Shown here piece after piece: positions 54,456-64,000 of a stretch of 64,000 nt of DNA. Made by a program: the position numbers and the translations under genes. The stretch covers positions 329,086-393,085 of the forward strand of contig JAQUIT010000002.1 of NCBI GenBank assembly GCA_028681335.1, read 5' to 3'. This DNA is from Desulfuromonadaceae bacterium (GTDB lineage: Bacteria; Desulfobacterota; Desulfuromonadia; Geobacterales; Pseudopelobacteraceae). Under the pieces are notes generated by a model that worked only from the letters and a program-made list of their open reading frames with translations, ran no database searches and was not told the origin of the DNA. Every line of letters begins with the position of its first letter. Within the stretch, counting starts at the first letter, position 1.

Positions 54456-55469
54456 GTGAATAAAGACCTGATTCTTCTTGGCCACGGCAGTGGCGGCCGA
54501 CTTTCGCACCAGCTGCTTGATGAATTGATCATACCTATTATCAGCGGGATCCCGTCTTCCGGGCAGAATGATGCCGCGCTGCTGGAGAACGTGCCGGGAC
54601 GTTTGGCTTATACAACCGACTCGTTTGTCGTTGATCCGATTTTTTTCCCGGGCGGAACGATCGGCAGCCTGGCGGTGCATGGTACCGTCAACGATCTGGC
54701 GATGATGGGTGCCAGGCCCCTTTGGCTGAGTGTCGGCCTGATAATCGAAGAGGGTTTCAGTAAAGCCGATTTGAAGGTCATACTTGAAGATATGCGCGCT
54801 GCGGCTGACGCCGCCGGTGTCTCTATCGTTACCGGTGACACCAAGGTTGTGCCGCGCGGCAAGGCAGACAAAATATTTATCACAACCTCCGGTGTCGGTT
54901 CTGTCGAGCATGACCTGCCGATACATGGAGCCAATGCGCAGCCGGGAGATGTTATCATTATTAACGGCACGATTGGTGATCACGGCATTGCCGTCATGGC
55001 TGGGCGTGAAGGGCTTGAGGTTGGTACTGAAATAAAAAGTGACTCTGCGGCTCTGAATGGTCTGGCAGCCGACCTCGTTACTGCAGTCGGCGCCGCCCTG
55101 CATGTGCTGCGCGACCCTACCCGCGGCGGTGTGGCTACTACCATCAAGGAGATTGCCCAGCAGTCAGCTGTCGCGATTACCCTGCAGGAAGAGGCACTCC
55201 CGGTCAATCCGGCCGTGCGCGGAGTCTGCTCGATTCTTGGCCTTGATCCGCTCTTTGTGGCGAATGAGGGGAAGTTGTTGGCCTTTGTGGCGGCTGATGC
55301 CGCAGAAGCAGCTCTGGCGGTGATCAGGAAACATCCGCTGGGAACCGCTGCCGCTGTTATTGGCAGGGTTGAATCAGGCCAGGCCGGTCGGGTGCAGATG
55401 GAGACAGTTATTGGCGGCATGCGCTCGGTTGATATGCTTTCCGGGGAACAGCTGCCGAGGATCTGCTGA
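54456..55469 (+). CDS. hypE: Hydrogenase maturation protein HypE
   Basis: A 337-residue AIR-synthase-fold enzyme that converts the C-terminal thiocarbamate into thiocyanate for the CN ligands of NiFe hydrogenases. It starts GHGSGGRLS and ends in PRIC, the essential C-terminal Cys. The ATP motif VTGDTKVVPRGK is present. The start is GTG with AGGAG. hypF, hypC and hypD are not in the window, so this gene is a remote part of the set. Confidence 0.95.
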   Translation: MNKDLILLGHGSGGRLSHQLLDELIIPIISGIPSSGQNDAALLENVPGRLAYTTDSFVVDPIFFPGGTIGSLAVHGTVNDLAMMGARPLWLSVGLIIEEGFSKADLKVILEDMRAAADAAGVSIVTGDTKVVPRGKADKIFITTSGVGSVEHDLPIHGANAQPGDVIIINGTIGDHGIAVMAGREGLEVGTEIKSDSAALNGLAADLVTAVGAALHVLRDPTRGGVATTIKEIAQQSAVAITLQEEALPVNPAVRGVCSILGLDPLFVANEGKLLAFVAADAAEAALAVIRKHPLGTAAAVIGRVESGQAGRVQMETVIGGMRSVDMLSGEQLPRIC

Positions 55470-55470
55470 A

Positions 55471-55956
55471 ATGGCAAAGGAAAAAACACCGGTCACCGCT
55501 GCCGTTCGCCAGTTGCGAGCTGAAAAGGTCCTGTTCAGTGATCACCTTTACGCCTATGAGGATAAAGGCGGCACAGCAGTATCCTCACGTGAACTGGGAG
55601 TCGACGAACATGCCGTCATCAAAACGTTGGTGATGGAGGATGAAAACCGCACGCCTCTCATCGTGCTGATGCATGGTGATTTGCAGGTTTCTACCAAGGA
55701 GCTGGCACGCGTGATCGGTGTAAAACAGGTGTCGCCGTGTACAGCGGACACCGCTCAAAAGCTGAGTGGCTATCTGGTGGGAGGGACATCGCCGTTCGGT
55801 CTTCGCCACCAGATGCCGGTGTATCTGGAAGAGAGTATCACCCGCCTGCCAAGGATCTACATCAACGGCGGTAAGCGGGGGTATCTGGTCGGTATGGCAC
55901 CGGCCGAACTGGTCAGGGTGCTGAAACCTCATGTGGTGACTGTTGGACTACGGTAG
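55471..55956 (+). CDS. ybaK: Cys-tRNA(Pro) deacylase
   Basis: A 161-residue YbaK/EbsC protein that clears mischarged Cys-tRNAPro. Catalytic Lys in EHAVIKTLV, GYLVGGTSPFG loop and PRIYINGGKRG are conserved. Its ATG follows the hypE stop by one base. Ribosome site is weak, so translational coupling is likely. Relatives may edit other tRNAs. Confidence 0.9.
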   Translation: MAKEKTPVTAAVRQLRAEKVLFSDHLYAYEDKGGTAVSSRELGVDEHAVIKTLVMEDENRTPLIVLMHGDLQVSTKELARVIGVKQVSPCTADTAQKLSGYLVGGTSPFGLRHQMPVYLEESITRLPRIYINGGKRGYLVGMAPAELVRVLKPHVVTVGLR

Positions 55957-55970
55957 GGAAGGGGAGTGGT

Positions 55971-56420
55971 ATGATCAGAAAAGCACAGATAGCGGACGTA
56001 AAGGATATCCAGAAGCTGTTGATGACCTTTGCCAACCGGGGTGATATGCTTTCCCGCTCGTTGTCGGAACTGTATGAGTCATTGCGGGATTTTTATGTGG
56101 CGGATGAGGGGGGCGTTATCCTGGGGGCCGCTGCTCTTCATATCGTGTGGGATGATCTGGCGGAGGTGCGTTCAGTCGCTGTGACTGAGGATGCCGGTCG
56201 TAAGGGAATAGGCAGCCAGTTGGTGCAGGCGTGTATTCTAGAGGCGCAACAGATCAAGTTGAAGCGGATCTTTTGCCTGACCTACAAACCGGATTTCTTT
56301 GCCAAGCATGGCTTCCGTCTGGTGGATAAAGCCGAACTGCCGCACAAGGTCTGGGGTGATTGTATAAAATGCCCAAAATTCCCTGATTGTGACGAAAATG
56401 CGATGATACTGGACCTTTAA
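55971..56420 (+). CDS. GNAT N-acetyltransferase (short ArgA-like)
   Basis: A 149-residue acetyltransferase. The GNAT core has LAEVRSVAVTEDAGRKGIGSQL (acetyl-CoA loop RKGIGSQL) and FAKHGFRLV. The end PHKVWGDCIKCPKFPDCDENAM with three Cys matches the short N-acetylglutamate synthases of Geobacter and relatives, so arginine synthesis is likely but not certain. GGAG precedes the ATG; the gene follows ybaK by 14 bases. Confidence 0.75.
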   Translation: MIRKAQIADVKDIQKLLMTFANRGDMLSRSLSELYESLRDFYVADEGGVILGAAALHIVWDDLAEVRSVAVTEDAGRKGIGSQLVQACILEAQQIKLKRIFCLTYKPDFFAKHGFRLVDKAELPHKVWGDCIKCPKFPDCDENAMILDL

Positions 56421-56425
56421 AACCG

Positions 56426-56456
56426 AAAGGGGGGCATGGATGCCCCCCTTTTTTTT
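56426..56456. terminator. Terminator between GNAT and PAS-GGDEF genes
   Basis: Stem AAAGGGGGGCA / TGCCCCCCTTT followed by a run of T. Convergent genes. Confidence 0.9.
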
Positions 56457-56476
56457 GTTCTGTTTGTTGTTGGCTG

Positions 56477-57394
56477 CTACTCCTGCTGCAGTTCGATGGA
56501 TACCTGATTTCTCCCCCGTCGTTTGCTTTCAAACATCAGCTTGTCGGCCCTTTCGATCAGCGACCCCACCGTGTCGCCCGCCTGGGCCGCCGCCGTCCCT
56601 GCTGAAACAGTTACCTTCAGCGTCTCCCCATTGTCGAGAGTCAGGGTGGAATTCTCGATCATCCTGCGCAAGCGGTCGGCAAGTTTGAATAAATCTTCAT
56701 CCTTGGTGTGTATCAGCAGCACGACAAATTCTTCTCCACCCCATCGCCCGACAATGTCAAAGGAGCGGAGGCTGTTGGCAATCGTCGTGCCGATCATTTT
56801 TAAAATGCGGTCTCCGACATTGTGCCCGTGCGTGTCATTGATGGTTTTGAAATTATCGGCATCAATAAACATCACGGAAAAACCATAGCCGTACCGTTTG
56901 AATTCCTCGAGACGTGCCGCCAGATTGATCTCAACAAAGCGGCGGTTTGCAATGCCTGTTAATGGGTCGTGCATGGCCAGTTCCTGCAGCTCTTCGAGCC
57001 GTTGGCGCATGGCATAGCGTGGTGAGCTGCTGCTGTAGATTTCTACCGCCACAACATACTGGTCGCCAACTTCCCGCATCGGGGCGATCCTGATCGATAT
57101 CGGCAGCAGGTGACCTTCCTTGTGGCAGATGTAGGCTTCTATCTCCGTCAAGGTTGAGATGTCTGATACACGCGAGAACGGATAGTTGTCGTTTTCACAG
57201 AGGTGTTTGCCGTGTTTGTCCAGCGGTTGGAAAATGTCGCAGTAGTTTCTTCCAGCCACATCTGTGGCACTATAACCGGTCAGGCTGACAGCCCCTTTGT
57301 TCCAGTAGGTAATACAGCCATCCATATTCACAAAGAATATGCCGTCATAGAGGTTGTCCAGGATTTCCCGGTAAAAATCGACTGTTTCCGGCAT
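56477..57394 (-). CDS. PAS-GGDEF diguanylate cyclase
   Basis: A 305-residue cytoplasmic protein. The PAS domain (about 8-125) has the N-terminal NLYDGIFFVNMDGCITYWN pattern; a coiled linker follows, then GGDEF (about 145-300) with GGEEF at 219-223 and an RSFD inhibitory site five residues ahead. Substrate residues (TINDTHGHNVGD) retain the Asp of c-di-GMP makers. The ATG with AAGGGGGG upstream is preferred over earlier frame starts with no ribosome site. Confidence 0.92.
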   Translation of the reverse strand: MPETVDFYREILDNLYDGIFFVNMDGCITYWNKGAVSLTGYSATDVAGRNYCDIFQPLDKHGKHLCENDNYPFSRVSDISTLTEIEAYICHKEGHLLPISIRIAPMREVGDQYVVAVEIYSSSSPRYAMRQRLEELQELAMHDPLTGIANRRFVEINLAARLEEFKRYGYGFSVMFIDADNFKTINDTHGHNVGDRILKMIGTTIANSLRSFDIVGRWGGEEFVVLLIHTKDEDLFKLADRLRRMIENSTLTLDNGETLKVTVSAGTAAAQAGDTVGSLIERADKLMFESKRRGRNQVSIELQQE

Positions 57395-57505
57395 GCGTTC
57401 CCCCCTTGGATTAACTTGCGAATAATAAGCTACGCTTAAGGTTATTGCAAGAAACAAATGGGCGATAAATGTCGTAAGAGAGAGTGTTGCGGCAGGGAGA
57501 GGAAA

Positions 57506-57538
57506 CAAAAAAACGCCCCTGTCAGGGGCGTTTTTTTG
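57506..57538 (-). terminator. Terminator of the Rrf2 regulator gene
   Basis: Stem ACGCCCCTG / CAGGGGCGT flanked by A7 and T7, so it works in both directions. Confidence 0.9.
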
Positions 57539-57569
57539 GGTGGTTGGTTTGTCGTGGACTTGCGACAGG

Positions 57570-58046
57570 TCAGATAGTGCCTACAAGGCTGTCAATATTC
57601 TCGCTTTCAATGCCCATGGTCTTGGCTCGTTGACAAAGCGTTTGCAGGGTCAAACTGCCAAACAGGGTCTCAAGTAACGTATTTGCTTCCGCCCAGACGC
57701 TTTGGGTAACACACTTTCCTTCAAAGGGGCACTCCAGTTTGCGCTTGCGCTTTTTCTGGTTTACCCCGGCGCAATCAACCAGCAGCACGTCCTGCTCGGC
57801 GGCATTCAGGACCTGCAGTACCGTGATTTCGTCCGGCTTGCGTGCCAGTGCATACCCACCCTGGGGGCCGCGCTTGCTTTTCAGCAGTCCGGCACGTTTA
57901 AGGTTCTGGAAAATCTGTTCAAGATAGCGAGGGGAAATCTGCTGCCGCCGTGAAATGTCCTGAATCTGGACAGGTTCAGGGCCGCAATTGTAGGCGATGT
58001 CTAACATGGCCCGTAGGCCGTATCTGCTTTTGGTTGAAAGGCGCAT
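57570..58046 (-). CDS. Rrf2 family regulator with Fe-S-type cysteines
   Basis: A 158-residue winged-helix regulator. The start MRLSTKSRYGLRAMLDIA and the PRYLEQIFQNLKRAGLLKSKRGPQGGY helices are canonical (quoted in pieces: SPRYLEQIFQNLKRAG). Three Cys in the C-terminal half are arranged C-x13-C-x5-C, where IscR has C-x5-C-x5-C; the first interval is enlarged by a basic stretch KKRKRK. It probably binds an Fe-S cluster. No isc/suf gene is adjacent, so its targets are unknown. GGAG lies eight bases before the ATG. Confidence 0.9.
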   Translation of the reverse strand: MRLSTKSRYGLRAMLDIAYNCGPEPVQIQDISRRQQISPRYLEQIFQNLKRAGLLKSKRGPQGGYALARKPDEITVLQVLNAAEQDVLLVDCAGVNQKKRKRKLECPFEGKCVTQSVWAEANTLLETLFGSLTLQTLCQRAKTMGIESENIDSLVGTI

Positions 58047-58243
58047 GTTCTTACTCCGCTTTGTAGTTGCAATCAATGTGATCTCCGCTTATTTAGCGGA
58101 AAAAGTATATGGTGCCAAAGTATTATCCTGCACATCGTGACAGGAATGAAACACTGGAAATCATTACGGAAGCAGACTGTCGTTGTCAAGAAAATAAAAC
58201 GGTCGTGAGATCATTCCACAAAGTTACTTGTAGATGCTGATTG

Positions 58244-58972
58244 TCAGGCGGTGCGGGCGATGGTCGTCGCAATTACTGTACTTGCGCCGGCCTTTTTAAG
58301 CTCTTTTGCACACTCGTCCATTGTGCTGCCGGTTGTCATGACATCATCAAGCAGCAGTATCCGTTTGCCGACAACAGTTTCCGTCCTTTTAACCGTAAAG
58401 GCTCCTTTAACATTCAAGCGGCGTTCTGCTGCCGATAGTTTGATCTGCGGTTCAGTTCGCTTTATTCTGACAAGCGCGTCCGGTAGCAGCGGGAGGGAGA
58501 GTTGTTGTGACAACACCTTTCCCAGCAGGACCGCCTGATTGAAGCCTCGCTGGCGAAGCCGGGAGATATGCAGTGGCACCGGGACAATGAGGTGAGGGGC
58601 GTGACAGGTCATAATCTCGCCCATACCTTCAATAGCCAGCAGCGCCAGCGGATAACGCAGGTGTGTGCGCTGATTGTATTTGAAGTCATGTATCATGTCA
58701 CGAATGGGTCCCTCATAGAGGAAGCGTGCTGCGGCTGCATCAAAATGCGGTGGCTGTGTCAGGCACGTGCCGCAAACGTGATCACGTCCAGCGCCGATGA
58801 ATGGAATCCCGCACACCGGGCAGAGAGGTGACGAAAGCAGAGGCATGCGCTCGCGGCAGGCCTGACAGATATGGAGTCTGCCGGCATTCGGGATAAATGA
58901 CCGACAGACGTGACAGAGCGGTGGAAGGATGACATCAAGCAGAGCGTGGAGGAGCTGCTTGGCCGGAAACAT
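58244..58972 (-). CDS. ComF family phosphoribosyltransferase-like protein
   Basis: A 242-residue ComF/GntX-type protein. The N-terminal double zinc ribbon has CHVC, CQAC, CPVC and CGTC; the C-terminal half has the PRPP motif LLLDDVMTTGSTM. In naturally competent bacteria ComF aids DNA uptake; elsewhere function is unclear. Its ATG directly abuts the stop of the LUD gene, so they are coupled. Confidence 0.9.
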   Translation of the reverse strand: MFPAKQLLHALLDVILPPLCHVCRSFIPNAGRLHICQACRERMPLLSSPLCPVCGIPFIGAGRDHVCGTCLTQPPHFDAAAARFLYEGPIRDMIHDFKYNQRTHLRYPLALLAIEGMGEIMTCHAPHLIVPVPLHISRLRQRGFNQAVLLGKVLSQQLSLPLLPDALVRIKRTEPQIKLSAAERRLNVKGAFTVKRTETVVGKRILLLDDVMTTGSTMDECAKELKKAGASTVIATTIARTA

Positions 58973-59626
58973 CTATAAGCCAAGTTCGGCGTTAACGACA
59001 AGAACATGGAGGTCGGTCAGGCGCGGCTTGCGGTCGATGATTGTTGTTGCCCGGCAGATGCGCTCCGGTGAGTTGCAGTTGCTGCAAAAACCGGTTGATG
59101 CGCAGGGGGTGTTGTAGCCGAGTCGCTTGGCGTTGGGCGGGGTCGCCCAGTTCTTGATGCGCATGATAGCGTCCTGAATGGAGCCATCCACCAGTTTGTT
59201 GTATCCGGCGACCACAATCACCTTGCGCGGTCCGAAGATCATTGCTCCAACACGATTGCCGATGCCGTCGATATTAACAAGCTCGCCATTAAGGGTCAGG
59301 GCGTTGCAGCCACAGAGGAAAAGGTCGCACGTCAACTGACGGCGCATGACCTCTACTTTGTCCTCTCGCGACAGGGTCGGGTTGCTGTGGTTAAGAATCT
59401 CCTTGCCCTGATCGCGCAACAGCTGCTCGACCTTAAGGCCGGCAATTGACATGGAGCCACCGAAGCCGACAGTAACAGCATCCGTGGCATGGGCAATGAT
59501 GTACTCTGCGGCCTCGTGCGGAGTGGCACAGTACTGGGCGGTAAAGCTGTTTTTAGCGAGCGCTGTAACCGCTTTCCGGCACTTCTGCTCGTGGGTCCAG
59601 GTGGTAAGTTCCTCAGTCATTCCCAT
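58973..59626 (-). CDS. LUD domain protein (LutC/YkgG-like)
   Basis: A 217-residue LUD (DUF162/DUF1121) protein with VTVGFGGSMSI, the core VNIDGIGNRVGAMIFGP, GYNKLV and a C-terminal Cys cluster NTPCASTGFCSNCNSPERIC that may hold Fe-S. LUD proteins include lactate-utilisation subunits, but no lutA or lutB is near. AGGAG precedes the ATG. Confidence 0.82.
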   Translation of the reverse strand: MGMTEELTTWTHEQKCRKAVTALAKNSFTAQYCATPHEAAEYIIAHATDAVTVGFGGSMSIAGLKVEQLLRDQGKEILNHSNPTLSREDKVEVMRRQLTCDLFLCGCNALTLNGELVNIDGIGNRVGAMIFGPRKVIVVAGYNKLVDGSIQDAIMRIKNWATPPNAKRLGYNTPCASTGFCSNCNSPERICRATTIIDRKPRLTDLHVLVVNAELGL

Positions 59627-59635
59627 GTCATGCTC

Positions 59636-60208
59636 CTACTTTAAAAGTTTGACCGATTTTATGATGACGGGGGTTTCCGGAAGGGCCTCGAACATCATAT
59701 TAATGCTCCGGGTCTTTACCGCTGTGATCCTGTCAACAACATCCATCCCCTCAACGACCTTGCCGAAGACCGCATAACCGGCCCCGTCCGGGTTCGGACG
59801 GTTAAGCATGTCGTTATTCACAACATTGATGAAAAACTGTGCTGTGGCGCTGTCAGGGTCTGAGGTCCTGGCCATGGCAATCGTGCCGCGGTCGTTTTTC
59901 AGCTTGTTAGCGGCCTCATTCCTGATGGGTGCGCCAACAGCTTTCTGGCGGCGATCAGCGGTAAATCCGCCGCCCTGAACCATGAATTCGGGGATGACGC
60001 GGTGAAAGATGGTGCCGTTATAAAATCCGCTCCTGACATAACCAAGGAAGTTCTTCACGCTTATGGGCGCCGCTTGTTCAAGCAGTTCGATTTTGATGCT
60101 GCCGAGACTGGTGTCCATCATGACAACCGGGTTCTTTTTTGCTCCGGCAGAGGCTATTCCGACCATGAAGCAGACCACTGCAACTGCGCCCAGTAACTTA
60201 TTAAACAT
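59636..60208 (-). CDS. Periplasmic peptidyl-prolyl isomerase (cyclophilin)
   Basis: A 190-residue cyclophilin with a signal peptide (about 1-21, ASA-G). The active-site Arg is in IFHRVIPEFMVQGG, and ATAQFFINVVNND is the second motif. It assists folding of exported proteins. GGAGG precedes the ATG. It lies nine bases upstream of the LUD gene on the same strand and may be co-transcribed with it. Confidence 0.93.
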   Translation of the reverse strand: MFNKLLGAVAVVCFMVGIASAGAKKNPVVMMDTSLGSIKIELLEQAAPISVKNFLGYVRSGFYNGTIFHRVIPEFMVQGGGFTADRRQKAVGAPIRNEAANKLKNDRGTIAMARTSDPDSATAQFFINVVNNDMLNRPNPDGAGYAVFGKVVEGMDVVDRITAVKTRSINMMFEALPETPVIIKSVKLLK

Positions 60209-60267
60209 TAGTACCTCCGGATAATTTGTCTTGGATCAGTGGTGTCCGGTTAGGTCTTTGCACTTAG

Positions 60268-60378
60268 CCTCCCCTCCCTTGGCGGGAGGGGATTGAGGGG
60301 TGGGGGAAGCTGCCGCCGGTATCAAATATGGCAAATTCCCCCACCCCCTAGCCCCCTCCCGCAAGGGTAGGGGGGACT
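60268..60378. repeat. Long imperfect inverted repeat, C/G-rich
   Basis: Arms of about 37 bases: CCCTCCCTTGGCGGGAGGGG...GGGGTGGGGGAA and its near-complement TTCCCCCACCCCC...CCCTCCCGCAAGGG, around a loop GCTGCCGCCGGTATCAAATA-GG. The same character is seen at 12694-12808. Between hemH and the cyclophilin gene (leftward). Confidence 0.8.
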
Positions 60379-60465
60379 TTTAAGGCATTTACAAAAACCA
60401 AACCGGAAATCGCTGGTCTTGGATAAGCGTTCGCACTATACGGCAGGAGCGCCTTAAAATCAATA

Positions 60466-61419
60466 TCAGCAGGAAGCTTCACGGACCAGTTGCGCCAGGC
60501 AGGAGATAAAAGCCGGCGAGCTGTTGAGGGCTTCGGTGCGCCGGAAGTCAACAATACCAAGTGCAGCGGCCTCGTCACGGTACTGGATGTCTATCTCGTA
60601 GAGTGTCTCGATGTGGTCTGATACGAACGAAAGCGGCACCATCAGCAACTGTTTGCAGCCGGCGGCGGCCAGTTCGGTGATTTTTGCCTCGGTTGAGGGC
60701 TCCAGCCACTTTACCGGACCGGCGCGGGACTGGAACGCCAGGTGGTGGGAGATGCCGCCGAAATGTTCCATGATCAGGCGTACGGTTGTCTGGATATGCT
60801 CAAGGTAGGGGTCACCGGAATCGATGAACGATTGCGGCAGACCATGGGCCGAAAAGACAAGCTGCACACTGCTGCGCTCCGGAAAGTCGGCCAGGCCGCG
60901 TTCAACCTTTTCCGCCAGGGCGGTGATGTAGGCGGGGTTGTCATAGAACTGACGGATATAGGAGATGCTGAACGGGGTCGTTATTTTTTTAAGTTCGCGC
61001 TGCAGTTCATTGATGCTTGAGCCGACGGTGGCGCGCGAGTAATGCGGATAGAGCGAGAGAACGATAATCTTTTGGATACCCTCACGTGCTATTGAAGCCA
61101 ACGCTTCGGCACTGTCTGGTTTCGAGTAGCGCATTGCCACAAAACAGCGATACTCAGGGCCCAGAGCCGTTTCCAGCCGGACAGCCTGCTGTTCAGTCAA
61201 TTCGCGAATCGGCGATCTGCCGCCGATCTTTTTATAATATTCCCGGACTTTCTTCGCACGGCGCCGTGCTATGAAGCGGGCAACAAGCGGCTGCAGCAAT
61301 GACGGGCCAATACGGATAATGTCACGATCGGAAAACAGGTTGTACAGAAATGGTTCAATGGCCGGAAGCGAATCCGGCCCCCCCATCTGGAGCAGCAGTA
61401 CGGCTGTTTTTTTCTGCAT
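60466..61419 (-). CDS. hemH: Ferrochelatase
   Basis: A 317-residue enzyme that inserts iron into protoporphyrin IX, the last step of haem b synthesis. MGGPDSL at the start, [24 protein letters not shown] (catalytic His) and the C-terminal [17 protein letters not shown] are canonical (FVSDHIETL). It starts three bases after the cupin stop. Haem supply fits the c-type cytochrome use of the organism. Confidence 0.96.
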   Translation of the reverse strand: MQKKTAVLLLQMGGPDSLPAIEPFLYNLFSDRDIIRIGPSLLQPLVARFIARRRAKKVREYYKKIGGRSPIRELTEQQAVRLETALGPEYRCFVAMRYSKPDSAEALASIAREGIQKIIVLSLYPHYSRATVGSSINELQRELKKITTPFSISYIRQFYDNPAYITALAEKVERGLADFPERSSVQLVFSAHGLPQSFIDSGDPYLEHIQTTVRLIMEHFGGISHHLAFQSRAGPVKWLEPSTEAKITELAAAGCKQLLMVPLSFVSDHIETLYEIDIQYRDEAAALGIVDFRRTEALNSSPAFISCLAQLVREASC

Positions 61420-61422
61420 CTC

Positions 61423-61740
61423 TTAGGCCCGGATCATGGTCAACAGCATTTTGAACGGCTTGACCGCCTTCAGTTCATGGGGAATGTTGGCCGGCATGAT
61501 GATCATCTGCCCGGCGGAGACTGTTTGCGGTTCGCCGTTTATAACCACTTCGGCCTCACCATCGACAACCTGAACAACGGCATCAAACGGTGCGGTATGT
61601 TCGCTCAGCCCCTGTCCGGCCCCAAAGGAAAACATAGTCAGGGTGCCGATCTTTTTATCAATGAGTGTCTTGCTGACGACTGAACCATCCTGGTACGAAA
61701 CGAGCTCACTCATTGTCAATGCTGTGCCGATCAATTCCAT
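61423..61740 (-). CDS. Cupin domain protein
   Basis: A 105-residue single-domain cupin. Motif 1 (SEHTAPFDAVVQVVDGEAEV) and motif 2 (MIIMPANIPHELKA) supply His/Glu-type metal ligands. Function unknown; linkage to hemH by three bases suggests a possible role in metal or haem metabolism, but this class is functionally broad. Confidence 0.88.
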   Translation of the reverse strand: MELIGTALTMSELVSYQDGSVVSKTLIDKKIGTLTMFSFGAGQGLSEHTAPFDAVVQVVDGEAEVVINGEPQTVSAGQMIIMPANIPHELKAVKPFKMLLTMIRA

Positions 61741-61793
61741 AATTACTCCGTCTGTTCAGGTGATTAGTACATGGTGGGCCATAGTAGCGTATC

Positions 61794-61838
61794 GGCAGAA
61801 AAAAACAAGGGTGGAAAACCGAAGTTTTCCACCCTTGG
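61794..61838 (-). terminator. Terminator of the groES-groEL operon
   Basis: Stem CAAGGGTGGAAAAC / GTTTTCCACCCTTG with CGAA loop; on the minus strand it is followed by TTTTTTT. Confidence 0.92.
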
Positions 61839-61884
61839 GTGACATATGAATCTAATAAGGTTTTACAGGTTGCAGACGGGCTGC

Positions 61885-63561
<1,677 letters not shown>

Positions 63562-63616
63562 TTAATGTAGGTTTTTCCTGCACAATCGATAGCGCCAGGC
63601 AAAAAGCGGCGGTTAC

Positions 63617-63904
63617 TTACTCAACAACTGCGAGGATGTCGTCTTCACGCATCATCAGATAGTCATTGCCGTCAACTTTAACTTCGGTACCGGCATATTT
63701 GCCGAACAGGACGATGTCGCCGATCTTTACATCCAGCGGCAGCACTTTGCCGTCTTCAGTCTTCTTACCGTTACCGGCAGCAACGATTTCGCCGCGCTGT
63801 GGTTTTTCTTTAGCGGTCTCAGGGATGAAAAGGCCCCCGGCTGTTTTTGTCTCTTCTTCTACCCTCTTAACGATGATGCGGTCCTGAAGTGGTCGTAAAT
63901 TCAT
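63617..63904 (-). CDS. groS: Co-chaperonin GroES
   Basis: A 95-residue co-chaperonin: [28 protein letters not shown] start, mobile loop [16 protein letters not shown], and [14 protein letters not shown] end. AGGAGAAGG precedes the ATG. First gene of the operon. Confidence 0.98.
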   Translation of the reverse strand: MNLRPLQDRIIVKRVEEETKTAGGLFIPETAKEKPQRGEIVAAGNGKKTEDGKVLPLDVKIGDIVLFGKYAGTEVKVDGNDYLMMREDDILAVVE

Positions 63905-63952
63905 GTGTCCTTCTCCTTTCTATCCTCGTGTGGTTTGGTGGTGAAGTCTAAA

Positions 63953-63979
63953 TTAGCACTCGCGACTGCTGAGTGCTAA
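63953..63979 (-). promoter_or_regulatory. CIRCE operator (HrcA binding site) of groESL
   Basis: TTAGCACTC, nine bases, GAGTGCTAA: a perfect CIRCE element 49 bases before groES. HrcA represses from it and is released on heat stress. A TATATT (63989-63994, minus strand) may be the -10 of the promoter; the -35 lies outside the window. Confidence 0.97.
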
Positions 63980-64000
63980 TACTTACGGAATATAAACAGC

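Overview
The window is a stretch of chromosome from a Gram-negative, probably anaerobic, respiring bacterium of the Geobacter group (Geobacterales, Desulfuromonadota). The evidence is lysine synthesis through the DapL aminotransferase, a secreted five-haem c-type cytochrome, GEMM-type cyclic-dinucleotide riboswitches of the form reported from Geobacter, many chemotaxis and GGDEF proteins, HDOD/DUF134/DUF1847 proteins, and Gram-negative envelope genes (bamD, TonB-like protein, Lpp-like lipoproteins). I cannot name the species. I see no rRNA, tRNA, insertion sequence, prophage or CRISPR array.

Layout. 1-9.5 kb: a partial HDOD protein and a DUF1847 protein face a long leftward gene set: trmB, a two-part sodium:solute symporter, a degenerate DUF294-type protein, a TIM-barrel isomerase-like protein, a TonB-like protein and cbiA; a second leftward pair is a DsrE-like protein and tag. 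9.7-19.3 kb: a diguanylate cyclase, the lysine genes dapA-dapB-dapL with palindromic intergenic repeats, small stress and redox genes, a tRNA-dihydrouridine synthase and a LysA-like decarboxylase. 19.6-21.7 kb: glnK-amt.

22.7-26.1 kb is the most striking region. A sigma-70-type promoter is followed by two tandem GEMM-I riboswitches, each running into its own terminator. Downstream is a three-gene operon: an ErfK/YkuD L,D-transpeptidase lipoprotein, a small alanine-zipper lipoprotein ending in lysine (Braun-lipoprotein-like), and a YafK-like L,D-transpeptidase-fold lipoprotein. By sequence this looks like outer-membrane-to-peptidoglycan tethering placed under cyclic-dinucleotide control. The discriminating base of both aptamers reads as A, the type reported to prefer 3',3'-cGAMP over c-di-GMP.

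26.3-37.7 kb: a chemoreceptor, DUF134 plus the multihaem cytochrome, then a yybP-ykoY manganese riboswitch with promoter and terminator. It heads an operon of htpX, a TerC protein, a UPF0182 giant membrane protein, an Alx-type TerC protein and a UPF0016 manganese-exporter-family protein. An AI-2E family permease follows.

38.1-48.8 kb: one chemosensory cluster (STAS, CheA, CheW, a Cache-domain receptor with a CheR-tether-like tail, CheR, CheD, CheB, a PAS histidine kinase, a response regulator, and a second, receiver-less CheB). 49-64 kb: housekeeping and envelope genes: GreA-like and DTW proteins, paired lipoprotein paralogues, plsY, bamD, a FabMG-like candidate, hypE, ybaK, an ArgA-like GNAT, a PAS-GGDEF protein, an Rrf2 regulator, comF, a LUD protein, a cyclophilin, cupin-hemH, and groES-groEL behind a perfect CIRCE operator at the right edge.
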